The notes: generated by a model from the sequence alone, not told the origin. DNA of 11,651 bases from Deltaproteobacteria bacterium (GCA_030670715.1 DAOVBC010000035.1:1-11651); one strand, 5' to 3'. Counted from the stretch's first letter, positions 1-6,927 are shown. Translations and numbers: made by a program.

Positions 1-2883
1 GGCCTTTGCACACGAACCTGCGAGCGGATCGGTGCCAGTGCCATCAGCCTGACCGGGCGCGGAGTAGACATGCAGGTCGATACCCCTTACGGACTCAATA
101 CGGATGCCTGTTTCGCCTGCGGTGCCTGCGCCTTTGTTTGCCCCACCGGGCACATCACCCTTGAAAAGGTCAATAAAGAGCACACCAAAATCGAAGCACA
201 ACCGATTCCTTCTGAATATGAAATGGGGCTTGCGGGCCGCAAACCGGTATACGTGCCTTATGCTCAGGCGGTGCCCAGCACACCGGTCATTGATCGTGAC
301 ACCTGTATCCATTTTAAGACCGGCCAGTGCAAGATATGCACCGCGTTCTGCGGTGTGGATGCCATCGACCACACCATGGAAGATGAGACCATTGAACTCG
401 ATGTCGGTTCCATCATTCTGGCACCCGGATTTGAACCCTTTGATCCGTCGAAGTTTGACACTTACAATTATGCCAAACATTCCAACGTCATCACTTCCAT
501 GGAAATGGAACGAATCCTGTCCGCCTCAGGGCCCACCGGCGGGCATCTGGTCCGGCCCTCCGACCATAAGCAGCCGAAAAAGATTGCCTGGTTCCAGTGC
601 ATCGGGTCCAGGGATTTGAATCGCTGTGACAATTCATTTTGTTCCTCGGTGTGTTGCATGTACGCAATTAAGGAAGCGGTCATTGCCAAAGAGCACGCCG
701 GCGATGACCTGGACTGTGCCATATTCTATATGGACATGCGGACCCACGGCAAAGACTTTGAGCGGTTTTACGACAGGGCCCGGGACAAAGAGGGGGTGCG
801 TTTTATCCGCAGCCGTGTTCATACCATAGACCCGGTTCCCGACAGCGGTGACCTGGAGCTACGTTACGTGACCGAAAGTGGTGAGCTGGTCAATGAAACG
901 TTCGACATGATCGTTCTTTCCATCGGCCTGCAGATTTCTCCTGAGGTTGTTGAACTGGCAAATAAACTGGGGATCGAGCTGACAGAAGGTAACTTTTGCA
1001 AAACGTCCTCTTTTGAGCCGGTTGCCACATCAGCGGAAGGTGTTTTCGTCTGCGGCGCCTTTCAGGGTCCCAAAGATATTCCCCAAGCGGTTATCGATTC
1101 GAGCGCCGCCGCCTCGGCTGCCGGCGAGATCCTTGTATCCGCCCGTGACACGGCTACTAAAACCAAAGAGGTTATTCCCGAAACCAATGTCACCGGCGAT
1201 CGTCCGCGGATTGGCGTGTTTGTCTGTCGCTGCGGGATCAACATTGCCGGTGTGGTCGATGTTCCGGGGGTTAGAGATTACGCGGCCACAATGCCGTATG
1301 TCGAATATGTATCCGACAATCTCTACTCATGCTCCCAGGATTCCCTGGAGGTCATGGCCGCGATTATTAAAAAGGAAAAGCTGAACCGGGTGGTGGTGGC
1401 CGCCTGCACCCCGAAAACCCATGAGCCGCTGTTCCAGGAAACGCTGATTAATGCCGGATTGAACAAATACCTGTTTGAAATGGTCAACATCCGCAACCAG
1501 GATTCATGGGTCCACAAGAACAATCCGGATCTTGCCACCCAAAAAGCCAAGGATCTGGTGCGCATGGGGGTTTCCAAGGTGGGCCTCATGGAACCGCTGG
1601 CCGAAGCCGAACTCGAAATCAATCCGACCGGCATGGTTATCGGCGGCGGGATCGCCGGTATGACGGCCGCCCGCAGCCTTGCCCGTCAGGGATATGAAAC
1701 CCACATCATCGAAAAGAGCTCGCGACTGGGCGGTCAGGCCCTGGATCTATTTCGGACCGCCCAGGGGGAGGATGTACAGCAGAAACTGGCCGCGCTGATT
1801 GAAGCGGTTCAAAAAGAAGAGAATATCCATGTTCACCTGGATACGACAATCAGCATGGTGGACGGCTTTGTCGGGAATTTCGAGTCGACGCTGTCTTCAA
1901 ACGGAAAAGAAGAAACACTGAAATACGGCGTTGTAATCCTGGCTACCGGGGCCACACCCTTTAAACCGGATGAATACAGTTACGGTAAGGACCCCCGTAT
2001 CCTGACGAGTCTTGAGCTGGATCGTAAATTCATGGACAACGATTCCTCGTTGGACAGCGCTGAAACAGCCGTTTTTATCCAGTGTGTCGGCTCCAGAGAA
2101 CCCGAAAGACCTTATTGTTCCAGGGTCTGCTGCACCCATTCCATTGATAATGCACTGGAACTGAAGCGTCGTAATCCGCAGATGTCGGTTTTTGTTCTTT
2201 ACCGCGATATCCGGACCTACGGAGAGCGGGAATACGTGTATAAAGAGGCCCGGGATGCCGGCGTTATTTTCGTACGCTATTCTCTCGATAACAAGCCAAA
2301 GGTCCGGGTGACGGCCGATAAAATCGAGGTTGAGGTCATCGACCACGTTCTGGGTCGACCCGTTAAGATTGAAGCGGACCTGCTGACCCTGGCTTCTGCG
2401 GTAATACCGGCCGGCAATGGACAACTGGCCCAGTTTTTTAAAGTTCCGGTGAACGATGACGGGTTTTTCGTAGAGAAACACGCCAAACTCGGTCCGGTTG
2501 AATTTGCAACCGACGGCGTCTTCCTTTGCGGCCTGGCGCATTACCCCAAACCGATTGACGAGTCGATTGCCCAGGGCCGGGCGGCAGCATCCCGGGCGTT
2601 GACGCTGCTGGCCCAAAAAACGATTCATACCAGCGGCAATGTTGCCCAGACCAATCCGATGGATTGCAGCAGCTGCGGAGTCTGCATTGCCATCTGTCCC
2701 TATTCGGCACCATCTTTTACCGAGGAAGGACCGAACACGGATAAAGCGGAAATTAACCCGGTCCTTTGTAAAGGATGCGGCCTGTGTGTGGCGTCCTGCC
2801 GCTCGGGTGCCATCAACCTGAAGGGATTTGACAACGATCAGATCTTCGCGCAGATATTTTCGCTGCATGAAGCGGCGGGATAG
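1..2883 (+). CDS. hdrA: HdrA-like tandem flavin/iron-sulfur protein, 5' partial
   Basis: The frame is open from base 1, so the true start lies upstream; 960 residues are visible. The first ~50 resemble the iron-sulfur region of NuoG-type proteins (GLCTRTCERIGA, then CFACGACAFVCP at about 124-159). This runs into an HdrA inserted-ferredoxin region (YEMGLAGRKPVYVPYAQAVP, then C-x7-C-x2-C-x3-C at 304-351). A first HdrA flavoprotein half follows, with its Cys quartet at 598-657 (QCIGSR...CSSVCC). A second HdrA module starts near 1200: the CRCG motif, the AACTPKTHEPLFQE block, the FAD-binding GGGIAG at 1642-1659, ILATGA near 1936, a second Cys quartet at 2083-2133 (QCVGSR...CSRVCC), and a C-terminal 2x[4Fe-4S] ferredoxin at 2665-2799. 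The HdrA family carries out flavin-based electron bifurcation in the cytoplasm. The next gene encodes its usual partner, MvhD. Family assignment is firm; the N-terminal architecture is not visible. Confidence 0.93.
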   Translation, partial: GLCTRTCERIGASAISLTGRGVDMQVDTPYGLNTDACFACGACAFVCPTGHITLEKVNKEHTKIEAQPIPSEYEMGLAGRKPVYVPYAQAVPSTPVIDRDTCIHFKTGQCKICTAFCGVDAIDHTMEDETIELDVGSIILAPGFEPFDPSKFDTYNYAKHSNVITSMEMERILSASGPTGGHLVRPSDHKQPKKIAWFQCIGSRDLNRCDNSFCSSVCCMYAIKEAVIAKEHAGDDLDCAIFYMDMRTHGKDFERFYDRARDKEGVRFIRSRVHTIDPVPDSGDLELRYVTESGELVNETFDMIVLSIGLQISPEVVELANKLGIELTEGNFCKTSSFEPVATSAEGVFVCGAFQGPKDIPQAVIDSSAAASAAGEILVSARDTATKTKEVIPETNVTGDRPRIGVFVCRCGINIAGVVDVPGVRDYAATMPYVEYVSDNLYSCSQDSLEVMAAIIKKEKLNRVVVAACTPKTHEPLFQETLINAGLNKYLFEMVNIRNQDSWVHKNNPDLATQKAKDLVRMGVSKVGLMEPLAEAELEINPTGMVIGGGIAGMTAARSLARQGYETHIIEKSSRLGGQALDLFRTAQGEDVQQKLAALIEAVQKEENIHVHLDTTISMVDGFVGNFESTLSSNGKEETLKYGVVILATGATPFKPDEYSYGKDPRILTSLELDRKFMDNDSSLDSAETAVFIQCVGSREPERPYCSRVCCTHSIDNALELKRRNPQMSVFVLYRDIRTYGEREYVYKEARDAGVIFVRYSLDNKPKVRVTADKIEVEVIDHVLGRPVKIEADLLTLASAVIPAGNGQLAQFFKVPVNDDGFFVEKHAKLGPVEFATDGVFLCGLAHYPKPIDESIAQGRAAASRALTLLAQKTIHTSGNVAQTNPMDCSSCGVCIAICPYSAPSFTEEGPNTDKAEINPVLCKGCGLCVASCRSGAINLKGFDNDQIFAQIFSLHEAAG

Positions 2884-2884
2884 A

Positions 2885-2919
2885 ACTCGATACTCGATAT
2901 ACGATATTGGATAAACGAT
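2885..2919. repeat. Degenerate 7-bp tandem repeat (core nnnCGAT/nnnGGAT)
   Basis: Five consecutive heptads end in GAT: ACTCGAT twice, then ATACGAT, ATTGGAT and AAACGAT. The GAT words start at 2889, 2896, 2903, 2910 and 2917, an exact period of 7. The run begins one base after the hdrA stop codon. Similar heptads with the same core occur at 4716-4802. Confidence 0.75.
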
Positions 2920-2939
2920 ACAGGGATCAGGTTAGGGGA

Positions 2940-2966
2940 TGTGCGGTTTTGTATGAGAACCGCATA
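2940..2966. other. Stem-loop between hdrA and mvhD
   Basis: TGCGGTT (2942-2948) pairs with AACCGCA (2958-2964), giving a perfect 7-bp stem and a 9-nt loop. A G-T and a T-A pair extend it to about 9 bp. No T-run follows, so it is not a classical intrinsic terminator. It lies in the 155-nt leader between hdrA and mvhD and could mark mRNA processing or attenuation. Function is unknown. Confidence 0.45.
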
Positions 2967-3038
2967 GATTCCCGCTGGTGTTGCAATTTGATTGCCGGCA
3001 TCGAAAAAACAGTGTCTGGTTAAAAGGAGAGTTTTAGA

Positions 3039-3470
3039 ATGTCCGAATGGGAACCGAAAATTTTTGCTTTTTTGTGCAACTGGTGCAGCTATGGCGCTGC
3101 CGACCTGGCAGGGGTTAGCCGGATGGAATATCCGCCGAACATACGGGTGATCCGTATTCCCTGCACGGGGCGAATGAGTCCCAAGTTTTTCCTGGCGGCG
3201 CTGCGGGAAGGTGCAGACGGTGTCTGGGTGTCCGGGTGACATCCCGGCGAATGCCATTACCTGGAAGGTAATTACTACGCACGCAGGAAGTTTGACCTTT
3301 TTCACAAACTAATGGAGCACATGGGGATCGAACCCGGTCGCATCCAGTTCTCATGGGTCTCCTCGGCCGAGTCGACAAAATTCGTCGACGTGGTCAACGA
3401 GGTCACCGCGACAGTAAAGAAACTGGGGCCGAGTAATAATTTTGTAAAAACAAAGGTTAAGGTAGCTTAA
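3039..3470 (+). CDS. mvhD: MvhD/FlxD-family [2Fe-2S] subunit, selenoprotein (Sec67 encoded by TGA)
   Basis: The 143-residue protein is read through TGA at 3237-3239 as selenocysteine. The frame continues after the TGA with textbook MvhD sequence: GVWVSG-U-HPGECHYLEGN, then WVSSAES, ending at TAA 3468-3470. Family members have GCHPGDCHY here, so Sec replaces a conserved cysteine. The other conserved cysteines are in FLCNWC (Cys13, Cys16), PCTGR (Cys45) and ECHY (Cys72). MvhD/FlxD carries a [2Fe-2S] cluster and passes electrons from a hydrogenase or a Flx module to HdrA. AAGGAG at 3024-3029 precedes the ATG by 9 nt, and the next gene starts one base after the stop, suggesting translational coupling. 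Sec-containing MvhD homologues (for example VhuD) are known from methanogens and deltaproteobacteria. A sequencing error or pseudogene is the alternative, made unlikely by the intact downstream frame and the SECIS-like hairpin. Confidence 0.93.
3256..3272 (+). promoter_or_regulatory. Candidate bacterial SECIS stem-loop
   Basis: ATTACC (3256-3261) pairs perfectly with GGTAAT (3267-3272), leaving the 5-nt loop TGGAA. The stem starts 16 nt after the TGA at 3237-3239. Bacterial SECIS elements lie within the coding region just after the UGA, with a small apical loop that has a G among its first bases; this hairpin meets those criteria. It would recruit SelB with Sec-tRNA. selA, selB and selC are not in the window. 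Confidence 0.75.
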
Positions 3471-3471
3471 C

Positions 3472-4419
3472 ATGGTGGCGTATACTGATAAAATAAAAGA
3501 AATATCCAGACGTCTCTTAAAGGAGTGCCAGGTGGAGATGGTTATCGGCTTTCGCAAGGGAACCCTGCCGATGATGAATGAACCCTGCTTCGTCAAGAAT
3601 CCCGAAGACGTGGATCAGCTGGTCTGGGACAGCAATTGCGGAATCAATCTTGCGAATTATTTAACCAATCGCGGTGAAAAAATCGGGATCATCGCCAAAG
3701 GTTGTGATTCCCGTAATATTGTCACCCACATTATTGAGAACAAGATCAAAAGAGAACAGCTGGTCATCATCGGTGTACCCTGCGACGGGATGATCGACAG
3801 ACGCAGGATCATCCGTATGTATTCCGAAGAAATTCTGGAGGTTGAGGAAACCGGCGGCAAAATCATCGTTAAAGGCGCCGATTTTGAAGATACCCTGAAA
3901 AAAGCGGATGTACTTCAGCAAAACTGTGCGGTCTGCATTCACCGCAATCCGGTGATTCACGATGAACTGGTCGCCGATCCGGTCGCAGAACAAAAAGATG
4001 TGGACCGCTATGCGGATATCCGCGAGATTGAAGCGATGGATCCGGAGCAAAAATGGGATTATTTTGAGAACCTGCTATCGGCCTGTATCCGGTGCTATGC
4101 CTGCCGCAATGCCTGCCCGCTGTGTTACTGCCCCACCTGCTTTGTAGACGAATCCCGACCCCAGTGGGTGGGGAAAAGCCAGAACCCCATGGACGTGCGG
4201 ACATTTCATTTTTTGCGGGCCTTTCACTGCGCCGGACGCTGCACGGACTGCGGCGCCTGCGAACGCGCATGTCCGGTGGGCATCAACATGCGCGTTTTTA
4301 CCAAGAAACTGGAAAAAGACAGTTTCGAGCAGTTCGGGTGGGAAGCCGGTCTGTCCCTGGATGAAAGGCCGCCGCTGGATACTTATAAACCCGGGGATCC
4401 TGATGATTTTATTAAATAA
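3472..4419 (+). CDS. FrhB/FdhB-like 2x[4Fe-4S] electron-transfer protein (FlxC-like)
   Basis: The protein has 315 residues. The N-terminal ~200 residues resemble the FrhB/FdhB-type coenzyme F420 hydrogenase/formate dehydrogenase beta domain (IIAKGCDSRNI around 74-83, VIIGVPCDGM around 98-107). The C-terminal part has two ferredoxin motifs: Cys205, 208, 211, 215 followed by Cys218, 220, 223, and GRCTDCGACERACPVGI with Cys257, 260, 263, 267. It starts one base after the mvhD stop, so it is almost certainly cotranscribed. By position it is the ferredoxin-like Flx subunit between the NAD(P)H-oxidising part and MvhD/HdrA. No signal peptide or membrane segment is seen. Six more cysteines in the N-terminal half (39, 56, 78, 104, 152, 155) could hold a further cluster. 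Family assignment is good; the FlxB versus FlxC name is uncertain. Confidence 0.85.
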   Translation: MVAYTDKIKEISRRLLKECQVEMVIGFRKGTLPMMNEPCFVKNPEDVDQLVWDSNCGINLANYLTNRGEKIGIIAKGCDSRNIVTHIIENKIKREQLVIIGVPCDGMIDRRRIIRMYSEEILEVEETGGKIIVKGADFEDTLKKADVLQQNCAVCIHRNPVIHDELVADPVAEQKDVDRYADIREIEAMDPEQKWDYFENLLSACIRCYACRNACPLCYCPTCFVDESRPQWVGKSQNPMDVRTFHFLRAFHCAGRCTDCGACERACPVGINMRVFTKKLEKDSFEQFGWEAGLSLDERPPLDTYKPGDPDDFIK

Positions 4420-4483
4420 ATTTAGTGTTTGGCACTTTAATTATGGAATTGGTGCTTTCAAGTAGAAATTTTTCATAGTGTCT

Positions 4484-4610
4484 AAGTGTAAAGTGACTAA
4501 AGTGAGCTAAAGTGACTAAAGTTGTGGAATTCTATCAATTTTATATAAAAAGATAGAGCGAAGCGACACCTTAACTTTAGGCACTTAAAACTTTAGTTCA
4601 CTTGTAACTT
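4484..4610. repeat. Imperfect inverted-repeat (MITE-like) element
   Basis: The left arm contains repeated AAAGTGACT/AAAGTGAGCT words (about 4484-4526). The right arm is its approximate reverse complement (AACTTTAGGCACTT and CTTTAGTTCACTT, about 4573-4608). In the centre TCTATC (4531-4536) pairs with GATAGA (4552-4557), followed by GCGAAGCGACACC. No open reading frame lies inside. Confidence 0.55.
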
Positions 4611-4623
4611 ATCCGGTTTATCC
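4606..4623. repeat. 18-bp dispersed direct repeat, copy 1
   Basis: AACTTATCCGGTTTATCC here matches AACTTTTCCGGTTTATCC at 6845-6862 in 17 of 18 bases. Both copies lie in gaps of the same gene cluster. Confidence 0.5.
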
Positions 4624-4715
4624 AAGTTGGGTGTTTGGCATTTAAGATTGGCAGAAGAGGTTCCATGGAAGGTTAATTGTGGAGGTATCACACCCACTGA
4701 TATACTTATAAATTA

Positions 4716-4802
4716 GATACTTGATGCTGGATACTGGATACTCGATTTAAAAAGGAGGTTATCTGATTCTTATCCAGCATCGGGGATCCAGTATCCTGTA
4801 TC
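4716..4802. repeat. Inverted pair of 7-bp tandem repeats around an orphan Shine-Dalgarno motif
   Basis: In the left arm GAT words start at 4716, 4723, 4730, 4737 and 4744. In the right arm ATC words start at 4772, 4779, 4786, 4793 and 4800. Both have an exact period of 7. The right arm is the reverse complement of the left, so five heptads can pair in register, with mismatches, as a hairpin. The loop contains AAAAAGGAGGTT (4750-4761), a strong ribosome-binding motif with no start codon at proper distance. Confidence 0.7.
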
Positions 4803-4811
4803 GATATGACG

Positions 4812-4840
4812 CTGACATTTTGATTGAATCTTATTGTGAT
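4812..4840 (+). promoter_or_regulatory. Candidate sigma70-type promoter upstream of the AsrA-like gene
   Basis: CTGACA (4812-4817, 5/6 match to the -35 consensus) and TGTGAT (4835-4840, 4/6 match to the -10 consensus) are separated by 17 nt. The expected transcript start is about 40 nt before the ATG at 4889. This would let the second half of the cluster be expressed independently. The evidence is motif match only. Confidence 0.3.
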
Positions 4841-4888
4841 GTCATGGCAGGTTCCAGCCTGGCTGGATGAAAAGATTAAGGGATAGAT

Positions 4889-5962
4889 ATGAAAATTGTA
4901 AAAATCGACAAGACAGACTGGTCTGCCGGCTTGCAGCGATCGAGAGAATCTTATCGACTCGTTGGACCCATAAAAGGTGAAAACGATGATTTCGCCGGTA
5001 TTCGAGAACTCGGTGAGGGCGAGGAGCCGGATCTGACGGCAACCGATACCGTACTTTCGCCCAAATCGATTGTCTATCCGCAGTCGGAAATTATGTTCGA
5101 GTACACCACCGACAAAGACAGCCCGGATGCTAATCTGCTGATTCGTCCGGAGAAGAATTATTCGCCCTGCGCGGTCGTCGGGATTCGGCCTTATGATGCT
5201 GCTGCATTTTTGCTGGTCAGGAAAAATTTCGACACACCCGAGTACAGAGATCCATACTGGTGCGATGCCTATGAAGCCAGCACGTTCATCGGGTTGGCTG
5301 TCAATCGCCCGGACAGCACCGACTTCAGTACCAGTACCGGCAGCGGTCCTTTCTCGGAAAAAGGCTTGGATGCCTTGCTGGTCGATACGGGTGATCATTA
5401 CCTGGCAAAACTTATCACCGAGAAAGGTGAGGCGTATGTAAAAGCAGCCGGCTGGAAGACGGAAGCAGACCCCGACACGGCACTGAAACAGATCGAAGAA
5501 ATGAAAGCGGTCGCCGAAGCTCGGATTTCATCGGCTGTCGCCTTTGAAAATATCCGAAAAAAAACGATCCTGGAGCTCTATGAGGCGGATTTCTGGGAGG
5601 ATATCGCCTTTTCGTGCATCAATTGCGGTACCTGCACCTATCTATGTCCCACCTGCTGGTGCTTTGATATCCAGGATGAAAACCGCGGAACAAACGGAAT
5701 CCGTTATAAAAATTGGGACAGCTGCATGTACCCGCTTTTTTCCCTTCACGGTTCCGGTCACAACCCCAGGGGGACAAAGGTGATGCGCGTCCGTCAGCGC
5801 TTTATGCACAAGTTAAAATATTTTCTGGACAAATACGATGACGGGATCATGTGTGTCGGCTGTGGCCGTTGTGTTCGCTCGTGTCCCGTGAATATTGATA
5901 TACGCCGGGTCTGCGACATCATGAACAGTTACGGTACTGTCGAGAATGCCTGTACGGTGTAG
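4889..5962 (+). CDS. AsrA-like 2x[4Fe-4S] ferredoxin-type protein (FlxB-like)
   Basis: The protein has 357 residues. The N-terminal ~230 residues form the domain shared by anaerobic sulfite reductase subunit A and related hydrogenase/Flx proteins (PKSIVYPQSEIMFEY at about 58-72, GIRPYDAAAF at about 98-107). Two ferredoxin motifs follow: FSCINCGTCTYLCPTCWC (Cys243, 246, 249, 253, with Cys256 and Cys258) and MCVGCGRCVRSCPVNI (Cys322, 325, 328, 332). These would hold two [4Fe-4S] clusters relaying electrons in the cytoplasm. An AAGGGA motif sits shortly before the ATG. It pairs with the FAD/NAD(P)H gene 29 nt downstream exactly as AsrA pairs with AsrB, but no siroheme AsrC is present, so a Flx-type role is preferred over sulfite reduction. 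Confidence 0.88.
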   Translation: MKIVKIDKTDWSAGLQRSRESYRLVGPIKGENDDFAGIRELGEGEEPDLTATDTVLSPKSIVYPQSEIMFEYTTDKDSPDANLLIRPEKNYSPCAVVGIRPYDAAAFLLVRKNFDTPEYRDPYWCDAYEASTFIGLAVNRPDSTDFSTSTGSGPFSEKGLDALLVDTGDHYLAKLITEKGEAYVKAAGWKTEADPDTALKQIEEMKAVAEARISSAVAFENIRKKTILELYEADFWEDIAFSCINCGTCTYLCPTCWCFDIQDENRGTNGIRYKNWDSCMYPLFSLHGSGHNPRGTKVMRVRQRFMHKLKYFLDKYDDGIMCVGCGRCVRSCPVNIDIRRVCDIMNSYGTVENACTV

Positions 5963-5991
5963 TGTATAGTGATTGATAACGGAGGTAAAAG

Positions 5992-6837
5992 GTGCAAAAT
6001 CCATATCAGCCCTATCCGGTTCGCATCGATGAAGTGATTGATGCGGTGGAGGATAAGAGCCTGAAAACGTTCAGGTTTGTTTTTTTAAATCCTGAAGATG
6101 AAGAAAAATTTTCCTATCGAGCCGGGCAGTTTGCCGAGCTTTCCGTCACCGGTCAGGGGGAGATCCCCATCGGTATCGCCTCATCACCGACCGAAAAAGG
6201 CTTCATCATGTTCACCGTATTTAAAGTGGGCAAGGTAACCTCTTACCTTCACAACATGAAGGCCGGCGATATCATGGGCGTTCGGGGCCCGATGGGCAAC
6301 TGGTATCCGTGGGATAGCCTTGAAGGTAAAAACATCGTGATTATCGGCGGCGGCTTTGCATTTACCACTCTGCGGTCTTCCATCGTTTACATGCTGGATT
6401 CGGCCAACCGTTCGAAGTTTAAAGATATTCACGTGATCTACGGCGCCCGGATGCCCGGTTTGCTCCTTTACCGGGATGAGCTTTACGAGTGGGAAAAACG
6501 CGACGATATCCACATGCATATTACTGTGGACGGTACCGACGATCCCGACTGGAAGTACAATGTCGGCTTTGTCCCGACCATTACCGAACAAAAGGCGCCG
6601 TCTGCCGATGCCGATACCTGCGCCATCGTCTGCGGCCCACCGATCATGATAAAATTTACACTGCCTGTTCTGGAAAATCTCGGCTATTCACATGATCAGA
6701 TCATCATGTCTCTTGAAAATCGCATGAAATGCGGAATCGGGATGTGCGGCAGATGCAATATCGGCAAAGAGTTTGTCTGCAAGGACGGACCGGTGTTCAC
6801 CATGGATCAATTGAGTCAGACACCGCGGGAATACTAA
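5992..6837 (+). CDS. flxA: AsrB/FNR-like FAD/NAD(P)H oxidoreductase with [2Fe-2S] (FlxA-like)
   Basis: The 281-residue protein starts at GTG, chosen because GGAGGT at 5981-5986 lies at ideal distance. The FAD-binding domain spans about residues 1-105 (YRAGQFAEL at 42-50, IASSP at 62-66). The nucleotide-binding domain follows, with IIGGGFAFTTLR at 117-128 and CGPPIM at 214-219. The C-terminal [2Fe-2S] site has Cys247, Cys252, Cys255 and Cys263 (MKCGIGMCGRCN, then EFVCKDGPVF), as in dihydroorotate dehydrogenase B and AsrB. The canonical RxYS flavin motif reads PIGIAS, lacking the arginine, which is common in the AsrB/PyrK branch. It most likely oxidises NAD(P)H and passes electrons to the ferredoxin-like protein encoded just upstream. 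NADH versus NADPH preference cannot be read from the sequence. Confidence 0.9.
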   Translation: MQNPYQPYPVRIDEVIDAVEDKSLKTFRFVFLNPEDEEKFSYRAGQFAELSVTGQGEIPIGIASSPTEKGFIMFTVFKVGKVTSYLHNMKAGDIMGVRGPMGNWYPWDSLEGKNIVIIGGGFAFTTLRSSIVYMLDSANRSKFKDIHVIYGARMPGLLLYRDELYEWEKRDDIHMHITVDGTDDPDWKYNVGFVPTITEQKAPSADADTCAIVCGPPIMIKFTLPVLENLGYSHDQIIMSLENRMKCGIGMCGRCNIGKEFVCKDGPVFTMDQLSQTPREY

Positions 6838-6844
6838 TACGTGA

Positions 6845-6862
6845 AACTTTTCCGGTTTATCC
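6845..6862. repeat. 18-bp dispersed direct repeat, copy 2
   Basis: 17 of 18 bases match 4606-4623. It lies 7 nt after the FlxA-like stop codon, within the 168-nt gap before dsrC. Confidence 0.5.
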
Positions 6863-6898
6863 GGGTCAGGATATTAAAAGCGAATTCTATTTTTCGTG

Positions 6899-6927
6899 TT
6901 GACATCGAAGAATCAATAAGTTAAGAA
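6899..6927 (+). promoter_or_regulatory. Candidate dsrC promoter
   Basis: A perfect TTGACA (6899-6904) is followed after 17 nt by TAAGAA (6922-6927), a weak -10. The predicted transcript would have a leader of about 70 nt ending in a near-perfect Shine-Dalgarno AAAGGAGG (6991-6998). A separate promoter fits the high expression usual for dsrC, but the -10 match is poor. Confidence 0.35.

Larger units (their letters stand above)
4420..4888. other. 469-nt gap inside the flx cluster, filled with repeats
   Basis: No credible gene is seen. The AT-rich stretch holds an inverted-repeat element (4484-4610), half of an 18-bp dispersed repeat (4606-4623), a two-armed heptad repeat (4716-4802) and a weak promoter candidate (4812-4840). 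GTGTTTGGCA occurs near both 4425 and 4630, so the inverted-repeat element sits between two copies of a 10-bp word. Confidence 0.6.

Noticed and set aside
1897..2868. Long 323-codon frame on the - strand
   Set aside because: It is antisense to the well-conserved HdrA C-terminal module, has no recognisable domain, and reflects codon bias of the real gene.
2940..2966. Intrinsic terminator after hdrA
   Set aside because: No run of Ts follows the stem, and the next gene is a functional partner expected in the same transcript.
3039..3239. mvhD as a 66-codon pseudogene or a complete small protein
   Set aside because: The frame after the TGA carries perfect family sequence to a normal stop, the TGA sits at a conserved cysteine, and a SECIS-like hairpin follows.
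4889..6837. Dissimilatory anaerobic sulfite reductase AsrAB
   Set aside because: The two proteins resemble AsrA and AsrB but no siroheme-binding AsrC subunit follows, and HdrA/MvhD neighbours point to a Flx-type module.
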